DNA of 64,000 nucleotides from CAZSNT01 sp964607765 (GCA_964607765.1 CAZSNT010000024.1:21084-85083), one strand, 5' to 3'. Counted from the first letter of the stretch, positions 1 to 10,015 are shown. The notes: generated by a model not told the origin, from the letters alone. Made by a program: numbers and translations.

Positions 1-1450
1 ACGCGTCGAACGTGTAGCGGACATAGCCGATGTCGTACGGACAATTGTCGATGCCCACCGGGCCATGCTCCGGACTGTACGAGGGGCCGAGCAGGACCTT
101 GCCGTCTTCGTCCTTCCCGCATTGGTCCATGAAGTTGACGTAGAACCGCGCCGTCTCGCGAAGGGTGGGGTAGATCTTCTCCCGCATGTAATCGATGTCC
201 TGGTCGCAGAGGTACTTCTGCCACATGCTCTGCACGGTCATGCCGCCCATACCGATGGTCAGCCCCCAGGGGTTCATGCCGAGCTGCCGCCGGTTGTTGC
301 TCTTGCAGACGGCGGGATCGGGCTCGTGCGCGAACGAGCTGATGGGGAAACAGGCGCCGTCGAGGCCGTACCGCTGCTTGGCCAAGTGCTTGAACCGGGG
401 CAGCATGCTGTGGACGTAGGTGATCCAGGGATCGACCAACTCGGGTTGGTTGGCGGCCGGCAACGGCCAGAAGACCTGCCACATGTTGTAGTTGTGGTGG
501 TAGTCCGCGTGCCAGGGCGTGGCGTCGGTGGCCAGCGGCGGCATGAGCCCGACCGGCAACGAGCCGGGCCGGCAGATGGTTCTCGCGAAGTAGAGTTGTC
601 GGTACCACCAGCGCTGCAGGACGTCGTCGTCCAGTCGTATCCCGCTACGCGACCAGAATGACTGCCAGGCGGCTTCGTGGCTGGCCACCAGCGTGGCCTC
701 CTGTTCGCTGACGGTCCGCTTGGCCAACGCAATGGCAGCCTCGAGGACTCCGTTCGACTGGATGTCGAATGAGGTGACCAGCGAGACGGCCTTGAGATTG
801 CCGTTGCCGGCTACTGCTGCGGCATACTGCATGCCGGCGTAGTCCATATCTCCTGGTAGTAGCGTGTGCAGCCAGGCGACGCCGTCGGTGGTGCCGGTGG
901 TTGCCGCAGGAAGCGTCTTGGACTTGACCTCTTCGAGAACGACCGGATGCGGGTTGCGGACCAGCACGACGTTCCTGTCATTCAGAACCCGAACCGTCGT
1001 GTGCGGCCTTGCCTCTGACGTGACCGAGATCACGGCCGCCTTCAGATCCAGCGTTCCCGTCATTGCCGCCGGCGCCGGCCCGAGTCTCAACGCCACGGCG
1101 CAGCGCGGATGCGGATACGGTTTCTTGTAGCTTGGCGGTGCGCCCTTGGATCCGCTGATCTCGCGAGTCCTCACGTCTACGTCCGGGAGCGGGCCGTCCT
1201 TCGAGGTGTCCACGCGCGCATCCCAGATGTCGTTCTTGGTGATGCGCATGTAAAGGCCGCCTTTATTCCAGACAATGCCGTAGAGATCGCCATTGCCCAG
1301 TATCAGGCTCTCGTGCTGCCCATTCGTCATGGAGGTCAGCTCAACATTGGCCCCCATCAAGGCCTCGCGGAATGGGATCTCATCGGCGTCAAGAACGCCG
1401 GCAGACGTGATACCCATGGCCACGACAGCCCCCATTGCCCTTCTTCTCAT
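1..1450 (-). CDS. GH95-like glycoside hydrolase, exported, 3' end outside window
   Basis: About 483 codons read without a stop from the ATG at 1450 to the left edge, so the C terminus is missing. The N terminus (MRRRAMGAVVAMGITSAG) looks like a short signal peptide. Residues about 43-65 contain LGNGDLYGIVWNKGG, the kind of N-terminal motif seen in GH95 and related clan GH-L proteins. A later stretch with PWHADYHHNYNMWQVFWP resembles the (alpha/alpha)6 catalytic region of GH95 fucosidases and galactosidases (PPWDSDYTTNIN-type). It is the last visible gene of the degradation operon, 102 bases after the pectate-lyase-fold gene. The family call is by motif resemblance only; a DUF5703-type protein is the main alternative, and the substrate is not known. 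Confidence 0.7.
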   Translation of the reverse strand, partial: MRRRAMGAVVAMGITSAGVLDADEIPFREALMGANVELTSMTNGQHESLILGNGDLYGIVWNKGGLYMRITKNDIWDARVDTSKDGPLPDVDVRTREISGSKGAPPSYKKPYPHPRCAVALRLGPAPAAMTGTLDLKAAVISVTSEARPHTTVRVLNDRNVVLVRNPHPVVLEEVKSKTLPAATTGTTDGVAWLHTLLPGDMDYAGMQYAAAVAGNGNLKAVSLVTSFDIQSNGVLEAAIALAKRTVSEQEATLVASHEAAWQSFWSRSGIRLDDDVLQRWWYRQLYFARTICRPGSLPVGLMPPLATDATPWHADYHHNYNMWQVFWPLPAANQPELVDPWITYVHSMLPRFKHLAKQRYGLDGACFPISSFAHEPDPAVCKSNNRRQLGMNPWGLTIGMGGMTVQSMWQKYLCDQDIDYMREKIYPTLRETARFYVNFMDQCGKDEDGKVLLGPSYSPEHGPVGIDNCPYDIGYVRYTFDA

Positions 1451-1552
1451 CTGAACACGTTTCTCTTTCCGGAAAGGCCCTTCAGCCTGCTCCCCCAAGG
1501 GGAGGGGCGTGCACTCCAGACCTATTTCAGAACCCACGTTCTTCTCTGGCAT

Positions 1553-3148
1553 CTACCTCTCCCTCCATTGTCGCCGTTTCAACTGCCCTGTGTGGAGATT
1601 CCGGGGGTGCAATGTCTCGGGCGGAATCGTTTCGAACCATCGGACCTCGGTTCCGTCCGGGATGGGCCAGGGGGCGTCTTTGATCCCCAGGACGGTGGGA
1701 TCTTCGCTGTGTAGGCCGATGACGTTGAGAAAGTCGTTGCTCCAGCGTTGGTAGCGCCACTTCGGCCAGCTCTGCGGGCGATCGGCACGGATGTTCCAGA
1801 ACGTCTCGCGAGCTCCGCAACGGATACCGTACCGGCCGTCGCCACTGCTCATCCAGACACGTGTTCCCGCGCCGGCATCAATGTTGGTCCACAGGTTCTC
1901 GTATGGCCCCATTCGATGGTGGTCGAGACAGAGATCGACGCCTCTCCCATCCGAGATGACGCAGCCCATGGTGGTGGCGACGGTGATGTCGTGGATGAAC
2001 TTGGTGCGCAGATCCCAGCGCGTGACGAGATGGTCGTTGCCCTTGATGTTGAGCCCGTGGTGGCCTGTGGCGTCACACCCGCCTTGCTTGGGGTTCAGCA
2101 AGGGGTCTTTCCCCAGGTTGGCTTTGATGTAGGCCGTGTCGCTCATGCGGTCGGCGTCCAGCACCACGTCGGTGATGGTGCAGAAGTAGCTCTTCTTGCT
2201 GGTGCCGATCCCGTTGTCGGCGTTCCGGATACGAACATTGCGGACCCAGCAGTGGGCCACGCTGTCGAAGTGGATGGCATTGAAGCCGTAGCCCTGGAAG
2301 TGTTGGCGGTACGGCAGATCCGGGAACTCGATGGCGAGGTCTTCGATTCCCACTTCCGTGACCGTTGGCTCGAACGTCGTGATCCGTGACTGATTGTCGA
2401 AGCGCAACGGCCGGTTGAATGTCAGCCGGTCGCCCTCGACGCCCGTGATGGTCAGAACCTGCCGGGCCCAGATTGCGTAGTCCGCACCCGGATCGCCTGC
2501 ATACAGGTAGTGCCAACCGTCGCCCTTGGCCCAGTACTTCACGTTGACCTGGTCGCCGATCCGGAGTTCTTCGACCTCGCCCAACTCCCCGATGAGCATG
2601 TGGTTGTCGCCGCGCCGGGCGGGTTCGATCATGTGAGCGATGCGACGTTCGCAGCCCTCGATATTGCCTTTGATGTGAATGAGCCCGCTGCTCGTCGTGT
2701 GCGTGATCTTCTTCAGCCCTCGTTTCTCGATCAGCTCCCGGATGCCTACCGGCATGAACAGGATCGTCTTTCCCGGCCCGTCACCACGCAGGACGACCCC
2801 GGACTTCCCGATGGTCAGGAAATCCGTGATCCGGTAGCGCCCCGCCGGGATGTGGATCGCCCCTCTGTCGCAGGCTGCAATGGCATCCCGGAAAGCCTGG
2901 GTGTCATCAGTCACCCCATCTCCCTTCGCCCCGAAACTGCGGACATCGCAAACCACCGGCACACGCGGCAGGGGATCATTGCCCTCGTGATACCCCGCAT
3001 GCGAGAAATCCGGGAGCCGGCTTTGAGGCGTCCAGAGCTCGCCTTGCCTGCCCCAAAGCTGCGAGTACTGTGGCCCTCCTCCGGGGACGTGAGAACAGGC
3101 CGTAAGCAGCGTCAGAGCCCCGATCAGAGCATGACATGACCGTCGCAT
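1553..3148 (-). CDS. Pectate-lyase-fold (parallel beta-helix) lipoprotein
   Basis: This 531-residue protein starts with a lipobox (LLTAC, Cys18), so it is probably lipid-anchored in the envelope. Residues about 50-120 carry VRSFGAKGDGVTDDTQAFRD and an IPAGRYRI stretch, the signature of the Pectate_lyase_3 / GH28-like right-handed beta-helix family. The rest is Asn- and Gly-rich and fits helix rungs (NADNGIGTSKKSYF, GCVISDGRG). Two ATGs (3151 and 3148) follow a GGAGG; 3148 gives the better spacing. The start overlaps the stop of the upstream hydrolase, which implies translational coupling. Members act on pectin-like or other uronate polymers, some as hydrolases and some as lyases. Substrate and mechanism cannot be read here. 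Confidence 0.8.
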   Translation of the reverse strand: MRRSCHALIGALTLLTACSHVPGGGPQYSQLWGRQGELWTPQSRLPDFSHAGYHEGNDPLPRVPVVCDVRSFGAKGDGVTDDTQAFRDAIAACDRGAIHIPAGRYRITDFLTIGKSGVVLRGDGPGKTILFMPVGIRELIEKRGLKKITHTTSSGLIHIKGNIEGCERRIAHMIEPARRGDNHMLIGELGEVEELRIGDQVNVKYWAKGDGWHYLYAGDPGADYAIWARQVLTITGVEGDRLTFNRPLRFDNQSRITTFEPTVTEVGIEDLAIEFPDLPYRQHFQGYGFNAIHFDSVAHCWVRNVRIRNADNGIGTSKKSYFCTITDVVLDADRMSDTAYIKANLGKDPLLNPKQGGCDATGHHGLNIKGNDHLVTRWDLRTKFIHDITVATTMGCVISDGRGVDLCLDHHRMGPYENLWTNIDAGAGTRVWMSSGDGRYGIRCGARETFWNIRADRPQSWPKWRYQRWSNDFLNVIGLHSEDPTVLGIKDAPWPIPDGTEVRWFETIPPETLHPRNLHTGQLKRRQWRER

Positions 3149-4062
3149 CATTTCCTCCGCTTTCCAGAGTGGTAGTTCACCCATTGCTCTGCCAATTCAG
3201 GTGTGGGCAGCCAGTTCACGTGCGAGCGAGCCGGAAGCGGCTCTCGCTGCGCTGGGGCAATCACACGCGGGCTGTGAAGTCTGGCCGTGGCGCCGTCCGC
3301 TCCGGCAAGCTGGCCGTCCGCCCAACCGGACGCATCCCAATCTACCTCACTCAGGTCGCTGGTGGGACCCCGGAGACGGGTCTGAAGGACGGCGGCCAGC
3401 CAAGGCAACACGAAATCGTCGTCTCCGACCGAATTGTGACGGGTGTCCGGCTGGACGATCAGCGTCCAGGGCGCGCCCAGCCGCCCCCGCATCGTGTCGC
3501 GGACGTGGGTGAAGACTCGGGCGTTGCGTTTCGGATCGTTCGATGCCAGTACGTAGAGAACCGGGACCTTCATACACGCATCGCGGCCAAACTGCTCAGA
3601 GCCGATGACCGACTCGCCGCGGTAACCAATGGCGGCAACTGCCCTGTCCGGAGCCGCATAGACCATGGCAATGCCGTTGGCTGAGCCGCGCGAGACACCG
3701 GTTGGGATGAAGGGCGCAGCTGCCAGTTGCGGAATCCGCAGCTCTTCCGCGGCCTTGGCCAGCCCCGCGTACAGACGCTCAACGTCGCGCCTGCCCTGTT
3801 CCAGGCTGACCGGGTCCTTCTTGCGCTTCCCACTGCTGGGGATCAGCAGGGCCATGGCCAAGTGTTCTGTCTTGGCGAACTCACGCCAAGCTGAGCGCTT
3901 GTAGAGCTGGTTCCCCGCCCCGTAGTGCCTGTGCACGAGTGCGGCCCGGACCTCGGTTGCGCCGTCCGGGACCCACACCGACAGGTCTTTACCCCGGTAT
4001 TCCCCTGCGACGGCAGGTCCGCACAGGAAGAGCACGAGGAGGGAGGAAGCGCGGATCGTCAT
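3148..4062 (-). CDS. Exported alpha/beta hydrolase (esterase-like)
   Basis: A 304-residue protein with a signal peptide (ASSLLVLFLCGPAVAG). The nucleophile elbow is GVSRG with Ser124. His209, in PDTRHNS, fits the catalytic His, and Asp176 is a plausible acid. The general pattern is of dienelactone-hydrolase or acetyl-xylan-esterase-type enzymes. It lies between the BNR_4 gene (4-base overlap with its end) and the beta-helix lipoprotein (overlapping start), so it is co-translated with both. A role removing ester groups such as acetyl from the polysaccharide is an inference from context; a peptidase or lipase role cannot be excluded. Confidence 0.7.
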   Translation of the reverse strand: MTIRASSLLVLFLCGPAVAGEYRGKDLSVWVPDGATEVRAALVHRHYGAGNQLYKRSAWREFAKTEHLAMALLIPSSGKRKKDPVSLEQGRRDVERLYAGLAKAAEELRIPQLAAAPFIPTGVSRGSANGIAMVYAAPDRAVAAIGYRGESVIGSEQFGRDACMKVPVLYVLASNDPKRNARVFTHVRDTMRGRLGAPWTLIVQPDTRHNSVGDDDFVLPWLAAVLQTRLRGPTSDLSEVDWDASGWADGQLAGADGATARLHSPRVIAPAQREPLPARSHVNWLPTPELAEQWVNYHSGKRRK

Positions 4063-5780
4063 TGGCCTTCTCCTCCCCGTTCGACCTCACGTACCGCAAA
4101 CTCGACACGGCCCAGTCGGCTCCGCAGCCGGAATCTGGCCGTCCCGTTGACACCGTCGGCATCTTCCCGGGCCTCGAACGTCACCGTCTGGTCCCGGTTC
4201 CAGTTGCTGAGATCGAAACGCAGGGGCTCGGTGGTCGTCGGGAGGAGATCCGGATCTCCGCCCAGCCGGACCACCTGGACCTCGGCCGGTTCGTCGATTT
4301 TGAATTGCGGCTGGACCCTCAATTCCGCTGTGCCACCTTCCGGGACGTCGAGCGTCAGCGTGTTCAGACGCAAAGGCAGGTAGGTAGCCGGCCGCTGGAT
4401 TCGGACCTCGAGCAGGACGAGTTCTCCGGCCGAGCCGGTCAGGCCGCGGATGTTGCCTGTGCGCCGCAGATGCTCCCGGTCGATGAGATGGACACGACGG
4501 CCGTGATTGTGGGTTACGGCCTCCTCGCTTGGGTGCCACATGCGGCGCAGAATGCTCCCGTCCAGCACCGTGATCACGCCTTGCGGGTCGGTGAAGACCT
4601 TCCGTCCGCCGATTGGCGGGTACGCCACCCACTGCTTCTTGCCGGCGTCCCAGTGGACCAGGAACCCGCTGCCGGCTTTGAGCAGCACGACGGGGCTGCC
4701 TTCCAGGTCAACCGACATGCTGACGGGCGTGGCCATGAACTGCTTGCTGTGCACGACTTCGCCCTGGTTCGGGCCTTCCTTGGCCCGGGCCGGCCAGGGC
4801 ACGGGCGTCCCATCCATGCGGCGGGAGGTCACCCCGAAATCGCCGCTGTTCACATAGACGCAGTCGGTCACCCAGTGCCCGCCTTTAGGGCCCTTCGGCT
4901 CGCCCATGATCACGGTTGTGATCGCGTGCAGGCGGTTGCGGCGGTCGAGCAGCATCCAGCCCTGCGACCGGACGTAGTGGTTCGCATTCTCTCCGCCGTT
5001 TTCCCAGATCGTGAGCGGCATCTTGTGGGGCGTACCGTCTGTGCCGCCGATGAACGACCAGGTTCCAGCCGTCGCATCGTACCTGCTGGCGACCCAGAGC
5101 ATCTGGCGCGGACCATTCCGGCGCTGGCGGGAGTAGTAGTAAAGCCGGCCGTTGGCGTCGTTGACGAAGGCCATGTAGCTGAAGTAATCGCCCCGCGGTC
5201 GCTGCTTCTCGTCAGCCCCGAGCCAGACGAACTCGGAAATGTCGCCGGGACGCTTCGACCGCCAGTACATGCACTTGCCGCCGGTCTTCCTGGGATTGTA
5301 GCGATCCGGCATGTGGTCGTAGGCTTTGCCGGAGCCGTAACCGTGCATGTCGCCCGAGACGTGCAGGTACCCGAGCTCGTCCACGCCGATCGCGAACGTG
5401 TGATGCCCGTCATTGCGGGAGCGGTAGACATCTCCCTCGTCCGGATCGAGATGGGCGGACGTAGGTCCCCCATCTCCGGCGATGCGCACCACCCGCGGTC
5501 GTCGGTCGTCGTCCACGTAGACGATGTAGGTGTTCCCCCGGAAGCTCGCCAGCATCGTGTTGTAGTTGAAGCTGGTCAGATTGACCGTCTTCGCGGTCCA
5601 CATCGGCGCCTGCCAGATCGTCTTGATCTCCACCGTCTCCTTGCTCAAGTCATAGCGCGCCGGCACGGCAAGGACGGTCCTGGTGACAGCCGGAACGCGG
5701 GGTGCTTCTGCTTGGGTGCCGGGGGGCACGCCGAGCCCGGCGGCAGCTGCGATTAAGGTGAATCCTGGTGACAGTCGCAT
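4059..5780 (-). CDS. BNR_4-family beta-propeller, exported; possible polysaccharide lyase
   Basis: A 573-residue protein with an Ala-rich signal peptide (residues 1-25). Residues 123-148 contain NDGHHTFAIGVDELGYLHVS, the conserved blade of the BNR_4 family (His126, His127, His140 and His146). Families PL24 and PL25 (ulvan lyases) share this propeller and use His/Tyr/Arg residues from it. A later YYYSRQRRNGPRQM stretch supplies Tyr and Arg. The last 120 or so residues look like a separate beta domain (DVPEGGTAELRVQP). A 4-base overlap joins it to the hydrolase gene downstream. Lyase activity is inferred from family and neighbours; many BNR_4 proteins are uncharacterised. Confidence 0.75.
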   Translation of the reverse strand: MRLSPGFTLIAAAAGLGVPPGTQAEAPRVPAVTRTVLAVPARYDLSKETVEIKTIWQAPMWTAKTVNLTSFNYNTMLASFRGNTYIVYVDDDRRPRVVRIAGDGGPTSAHLDPDEGDVYRSRNDGHHTFAIGVDELGYLHVSGDMHGYGSGKAYDHMPDRYNPRKTGGKCMYWRSKRPGDISEFVWLGADEKQRPRGDYFSYMAFVNDANGRLYYYSRQRRNGPRQMLWVASRYDATAGTWSFIGGTDGTPHKMPLTIWENGGENANHYVRSQGWMLLDRRNRLHAITTVIMGEPKGPKGGHWVTDCVYVNSGDFGVTSRRMDGTPVPWPARAKEGPNQGEVVHSKQFMATPVSMSVDLEGSPVVLLKAGSGFLVHWDAGKKQWVAYPPIGGRKVFTDPQGVITVLDGSILRRMWHPSEEAVTHNHGRRVHLIDREHLRRTGNIRGLTGSAGELVLLEVRIQRPATYLPLRLNTLTLDVPEGGTAELRVQPQFKIDEPAEVQVVRLGGDPDLLPTTTEPLRFDLSNWNRDQTVTFEAREDADGVNGTARFRLRSRLGRVEFAVREVERGGEGQ

Positions 5781-5799
5781 GGTGAGGCCTCGCCGCAGT

Positions 5800-6402
5800 T
5801 CAAGGCGCCGGGAACAGGCGGCCCTCGATGACCAGATCAGCTTTGATGGGCCGGCGGACCTGGAAGTAAGTGTTCTTTGGCATACCGGCGTCGGCCGGGA
5901 TCAGGATGTCCGTGCGTCGGCCGTAGGCGGCAAAGAACTCGGTGACTACCCGAAGCCGGAGCACCCCGTCTTGCCACGATTCCAGTGTGACTCCCTCTTT
6001 GAAGGAGGAGAACCGCGTCTGCAACCGGGTTTCCCAGCCCGTTGCCTTGACCCCAGGCACGGGCAGGCGATCCAGGGCCAGGTGTTTGAAGGTCTTGCGC
6101 AGATCGGCTAACGTCGAGGTCGCGGACGGCGCGGCAGAGAATCCTATGCCTATGTAGACGTCGCCTTCGTGGAAGGCAAACAGCCGATTGTCGATTCGTC
6201 GTGCAGGCAGGGGACTCTCCCCGTCAGCGGAGCGGATGGTGGCTTTGTAGGGTCGTCCGCCCAACTTCCGGAGCCACGTTTGGGCGGCCGCCACTACCTC
6301 CGGATGAGGCGTGGCTGCCTTCCGCTCCGCGCCGTTTGCCGTTGCCAGCCAAAACGACGCCGTCAACAGAGAGATCGCCATCAGCCCTGTGGTCTTTCGC
6401 AC
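5800..6402 (-). CDS. Exported protein of unknown function
   Basis: A 200-residue protein with a clear signal peptide (TTGLMAISLLTASFWLATANG) and no domain that I recognise. The mature part begins with a helical stretch (PEVVAAAQTWLRKLGG) followed by beta-rich sequence with FHEGDVYIGIGFS. It sits 43 bases after the heparinase-like gene and 19 bases before the BNR_4 gene, on the same strand, so it belongs to the degradation operon. It may be a small carbohydrate-binding or accessory subunit, but nothing in the sequence proves this. Confidence 0.7.
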   Translation of the reverse strand: MRKTTGLMAISLLTASFWLATANGAERKAATPHPEVVAAAQTWLRKLGGRPYKATIRSADGESPLPARRIDNRLFAFHEGDVYIGIGFSAAPSATSTLADLRKTFKHLALDRLPVPGVKATGWETRLQTRFSSFKEGVTLESWQDGVLRLRVVTEFFAAYGRRTDILIPADAGMPKNTYFQVRRPIKADLVIEGRLFPAP

Positions 6403-6445
6403 GCTCTTGTCTCCTTGTTACGCTAGTGGTTCCTCAAATAGATTG

Positions 6446-9400
6446 CTACTTCAACAGTGCGGCATCTCGGAACAGTGCCTTACCCGGGATCAGGGCGAGT
6501 CTCTGCATGGACGGTGTCCGCCACCACACCTTCCGGTGAACGGGGTTGATCTGGTCGATGCGCAGCAGGTGCAGGCCCTGCTCAAGCGCGACGCGGCCCG
6601 ACCAGCGACCCAAGTCCCCACGATGGTAGGCTTCCACGACGATCTCGCCGTCAACATAGAGCACGCTGCCCGGCTGACTCAACGTCGCGAACTCGTACAC
6701 ACCGGTTTCCGGCGCCCTCAGGTAGGCCAGGACCGTACCTGTAGGCTGCGAACTCCGCGTGCCGTGGCTTTCCCGGTCTATCCATGGATCCTGCAGTGAG
6801 TCCAAGGGCACCGGCTTGGCGTTCGGGGCCCGTGTGGCCTCCTTCACCAAGTCGAACGCGACGGTCGGATTCTGTGGGTCACGCGCAGGCAACCGGTACG
6901 GGGTGAGCCACGCACCGGGCTCCAGGCCCTCTGCGGCGGGACCGCTGACCGGCCGGAACGCTTTGAGGTAGCGCATCCGTACGGGCCGCGGCTGCATGGT
7001 CCCGCCCGGGTTCCTGGCCCTCACAGCCAGTTCAGCGCTCTTGCTCAGCTTGACTCGGCCAGTGAGCCCGGGATCAGTTGGGGCGCCGTCCAGCGTCGCC
7101 TGCACCGGTGCGCCCTTCGGCACGGTGGCGATGTCAACGTTCAGCTCGTCAACGAACGGTACGAAGTCGTTGGTCCAAGTGTGAAGGTAGCGTCCCTTGT
7201 CCGGGCTCAAGCGGATTTGGGGTACGGTGGTAGCCTGGTTGATGAAGCGCACGCTCAGCGACTCGGCCGTGTGATGGGGTGCGAAGACCTCGTGCCACTT
7301 GCCGTCACGCCGTTCGAGGCCCGGGTCGTTGCGCACGTACACGCAGCGATTACCGTCCTCATCAGCTACTTCGAGAATCTCGAAGGCCTTGATGAAGGAG
7401 TCGCCGGCCCCCGTGTAGCGGTTTGGTTCGGTGAAGTAGATCTCCTCTGTGTTGCGCTGACTGGTCCAGTAGGTCGCACCAGGTTTGTGGCAGTCCATCC
7501 AGATGACCTGTCCGCGGAGGGCGTTGCCTACGGGCAGGGGAAGGTCCGTGACAATGGCGTGCTGCGCGCCTTCTTTACGGTGGGTGACCCGACGCACCGC
7601 CATCACCTTGCCGCCCGACAGATTGGTGTGTTCGGCGACCAGCGATCGCTTGCCGAACGTCGTCCGGGTCCCGCCGACCATCCACAGGTCCACGGCATCG
7701 CCTTTGCTGGACGCCGCTGCCATGACGCCATCGGTGGACAGTCCATCGACGGCCAGCGGGAGGGCCTGGTCCAAGGCCAGGAGATAGCGGTCGGTGCGGC
7801 CGTCCTTGAGCTGCACGCTTACCGACACGCCCTTGCCATCCGCGACCAGTTCGTGCCGTGTGGATGCGATTGCGGTCTCGCCTTTGAACGGTTCGTAGAC
7901 GACCACGAACACTGAGCGCAACGGCGCGCCAGTGTCCCTCTGGTGACGGAGAATCACTTTGGGAATCGGTCTGCCGGAGCCGTAGAAGAGGTGAGGGTGC
8001 GGATCGTGGTTGGGCAGTGAGGTCAGGATCAGCTGCTGGTCCGCGGCGCCCTGCAAGTGTATACGGACGCCCTGTTCAGGCAGGTCGCTGTAACGCAGGT
8101 CCACGTGTCCGTCCTGATCCAGCGGGGTGGTTTCCGGCTCGATGAAGATCCGGTAGGCACTTCGCGAGAGCATCGCCTTCGGCACGATCGTGTCCATCGG
8201 CTTCAGGTTCGTCTTCAGCGTTGGCGAGAGTCCGTCCTTTGCCGGGAACACGGGGTGGTCGTCCGAGCCGTTCACCATGTAGTCGTGTGTGTGCTCGCCC
8301 CCCTCAACCCCGAACACGTCCACCACATAGGGATGACGCAGGTCCGAGGTGTTGAGCAACAAGGTCCGGCGGTAGGTCTTCATCCCAGGGAAGGGCTGGG
8401 CATTGCCCTTCCGGGGCAGGTTCTGGCGCATGCGCACCATGGACAGGCCCGGCATGTCTGGCGCCCACAGCTCTGTTTCCTGCCGCACGCCGGACTGGAA
8501 GCTGTGCTCGTAATCGATACTGACCATGCTGTGCGCCACCGACTGCTGGCTCATGTTGTGGTAACCGTTGCAGACGTCTTCGATCAGGCGGCGGCCGTGG
8601 GCGTAGAGCGTGAAGTTCAGCGAATCCGTGTTGCCATGGTTATCCTTGAGCGCGCCGGTCAGGTTGGCAACCACCTGCGCGCCCCCAGTGCCGTCGCCCA
8701 GGCTGCCATGGCCGTAAGCAGGCAGGAGCGTCGCCACGCTCCGGTTGCGGAGCGGGTAGGCGCGATAGCCGTACCAGGGCGAGTTGTCCCCCACCTTGAG
8801 CGTCGAGCCGTCGGGGAACATGGTCTCGATTTCGCCTGCCGCCAGGCGATGCAGGGCCAGATCGGTGAGTAACTCCTCCTCCAACTCCCCGGGAGCGAAG
8901 TGGCGCTTGGTACGCGGTGAGAGATGGCCAGTAGGGTCCGCATACTCCCGCAGGTCGCGCAGCGGCAGCGCCATCGGGCCGCCGAACCAAAGCGCTCCGT
9001 ACCCCGTGCTCTCGGTACTGGGACCGTCCGACGTGACCGCGTACTGTGTCTTTGAACGCATCACGAACTCGTAGGTGTAGTGCGCCAATTCCGGCAGTTC
9101 GTAGGCCTGCGCCACCTTGACAATGTTGAAGAAGTGGTGGTTCCAGTTGTTCCGGATCATCGCGCCCCAGCCCGTGGTGTTCAGGAACTTCAGCGCGGTG
9201 TAGAACACGCGCCGGGTGATGAATCGCTCGTAACTCACACCGGGCTTGTACTCTTCGCGGAAGCCGGGGTAGTCCTTGATCTGCTGGTAGAAATGGTGGA
9301 GCCACTGGGGGAACCCGTATTCGATGAACGGCGTAGGCTGGCCCATGTAGTACTGCGACCGCAGCCCCAGCGCGAGCTTGTCCGCATCCCGCGGCGCCGT

Positions 9401-10015
9401 GCAGCCCGCGTTCCGCGCATCGGTGATCACCCACCGGTCGATACGTTCCGCCCAGAGCGTCAACAGCGTCCTGATCCGTCCGCCGAGCTCGGCTTTCTCC
9501 GCCCCTTTGGCATCGCGATAGGCTTTAACCAGCACCTCGTGCCGGTTCATTTCCTGCATCATCCACTCCCAGCGGACCGTCTCTACGGCGCAGGTGATGT
9601 AGAAACGCCGTCCTTCCGCGTCCTCGTAGTACGGGATATCCACCCGCTCGCCGCTGAGGGCAGTCACCGTTTCCAGCTTGTCCTCCGGATAGACATCCGA
9701 CGGCAGAACCAGGTCGCCGTGCCGGATATGGAAGGGCTTGGCCGGATCGAATTGCCACGTGACGAGCTTGTTCGTTTCAGGATGCTTCACGTTCATGGCC
9801 ACGCAATAGATGGGGACCCAGGCACGGATCTCCTCGTCAGATAGCGCCGCCAGGCGTTGCGCGCCCCTGACGTCGGCCGGCATGCAGAAACGGTTTCGCC
9901 ACGGGGTGTGACCGTGTAGGTTGCGCACTTTCCTCTCAGCTCCTTCGCACACCAGCGGGACGAGACACAGCGCGATTGCTCCAGGCGCTATTGATGGCCA
10001 CCAATGTCTCGGCAT
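6446..10015 (-). CDS. Heparinase II/III-like protein with C-terminal PA14-like domain
   Basis: A protein of about 1189 residues. The ATG at 10015 follows an AAGGTG ribosome-binding site and opens a signal peptide (PGAIALCLVPLVCEGAE); an earlier in-frame ATG at 10063 would overlap the upstream gene. Residues about 60-420 fit the all-alpha toroid of heparinase II/III lyases. Residues about 450-520 carry the family stretch NHGNTDSLNFTLYAHGRRL, with the His and Asp of the beta-sandwich half. The last 110 residues (TGVYEFATLSQPGSVLYVDG) look like a PA14 or similar glycan-binding fold. Family members cleave uronate-containing polysaccharides such as heparin, heparan or alginate by beta-elimination. 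It shares broad architecture with the lyase fusion at 15707-20281. Confidence 0.8.
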   Translation of the reverse strand: MPRHWWPSIAPGAIALCLVPLVCEGAERKVRNLHGHTPWRNRFCMPADVRGAQRLAALSDEEIRAWVPIYCVAMNVKHPETNKLVTWQFDPAKPFHIRHGDLVLPSDVYPEDKLETVTALSGERVDIPYYEDAEGRRFYITCAVETVRWEWMMQEMNRHEVLVKAYRDAKGAEKAELGGRIRTLLTLWAERIDRWVITDARNAGCTAPRDADKLALGLRSQYYMGQPTPFIEYGFPQWLHHFYQQIKDYPGFREEYKPGVSYERFITRRVFYTALKFLNTTGWGAMIRNNWNHHFFNIVKVAQAYELPELAHYTYEFVMRSKTQYAVTSDGPSTESTGYGALWFGGPMALPLRDLREYADPTGHLSPRTKRHFAPGELEEELLTDLALHRLAAGEIETMFPDGSTLKVGDNSPWYGYRAYPLRNRSVATLLPAYGHGSLGDGTGGAQVVANLTGALKDNHGNTDSLNFTLYAHGRRLIEDVCNGYHNMSQQSVAHSMVSIDYEHSFQSGVRQETELWAPDMPGLSMVRMRQNLPRKGNAQPFPGMKTYRRTLLLNTSDLRHPYVVDVFGVEGGEHTHDYMVNGSDDHPVFPAKDGLSPTLKTNLKPMDTIVPKAMLSRSAYRIFIEPETTPLDQDGHVDLRYSDLPEQGVRIHLQGAADQQLILTSLPNHDPHPHLFYGSGRPIPKVILRHQRDTGAPLRSVFVVVYEPFKGETAIASTRHELVADGKGVSVSVQLKDGRTDRYLLALDQALPLAVDGLSTDGVMAAASSKGDAVDLWMVGGTRTTFGKRSLVAEHTNLSGGKVMAVRRVTHRKEGAQHAIVTDLPLPVGNALRGQVIWMDCHKPGATYWTSQRNTEEIYFTEPNRYTGAGDSFIKAFEILEVADEDGNRCVYVRNDPGLERRDGKWHEVFAPHHTAESLSVRFINQATTVPQIRLSPDKGRYLHTWTNDFVPFVDELNVDIATVPKGAPVQATLDGAPTDPGLTGRVKLSKSAELAVRARNPGGTMQPRPVRMRYLKAFRPVSGPAAEGLEPGAWLTPYRLPARDPQNPTVAFDLVKEATRAPNAKPVPLDSLQDPWIDRESHGTRSSQPTGTVLAYLRAPETGVYEFATLSQPGSVLYVDGEIVVEAYHRGDLGRWSGRVALEQGLHLLRIDQINPVHRKVWWRTPSMQRLALIPGKALFRDAALLK

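Noticed and set aside
3939..5756. 605-codon open frame on the plus strand, antisense to the BNR_4 gene
   Set aside because: High-GC antisense shadow; its composition lacks domains, while the minus strand has a signal peptide and BNR_4 motifs.
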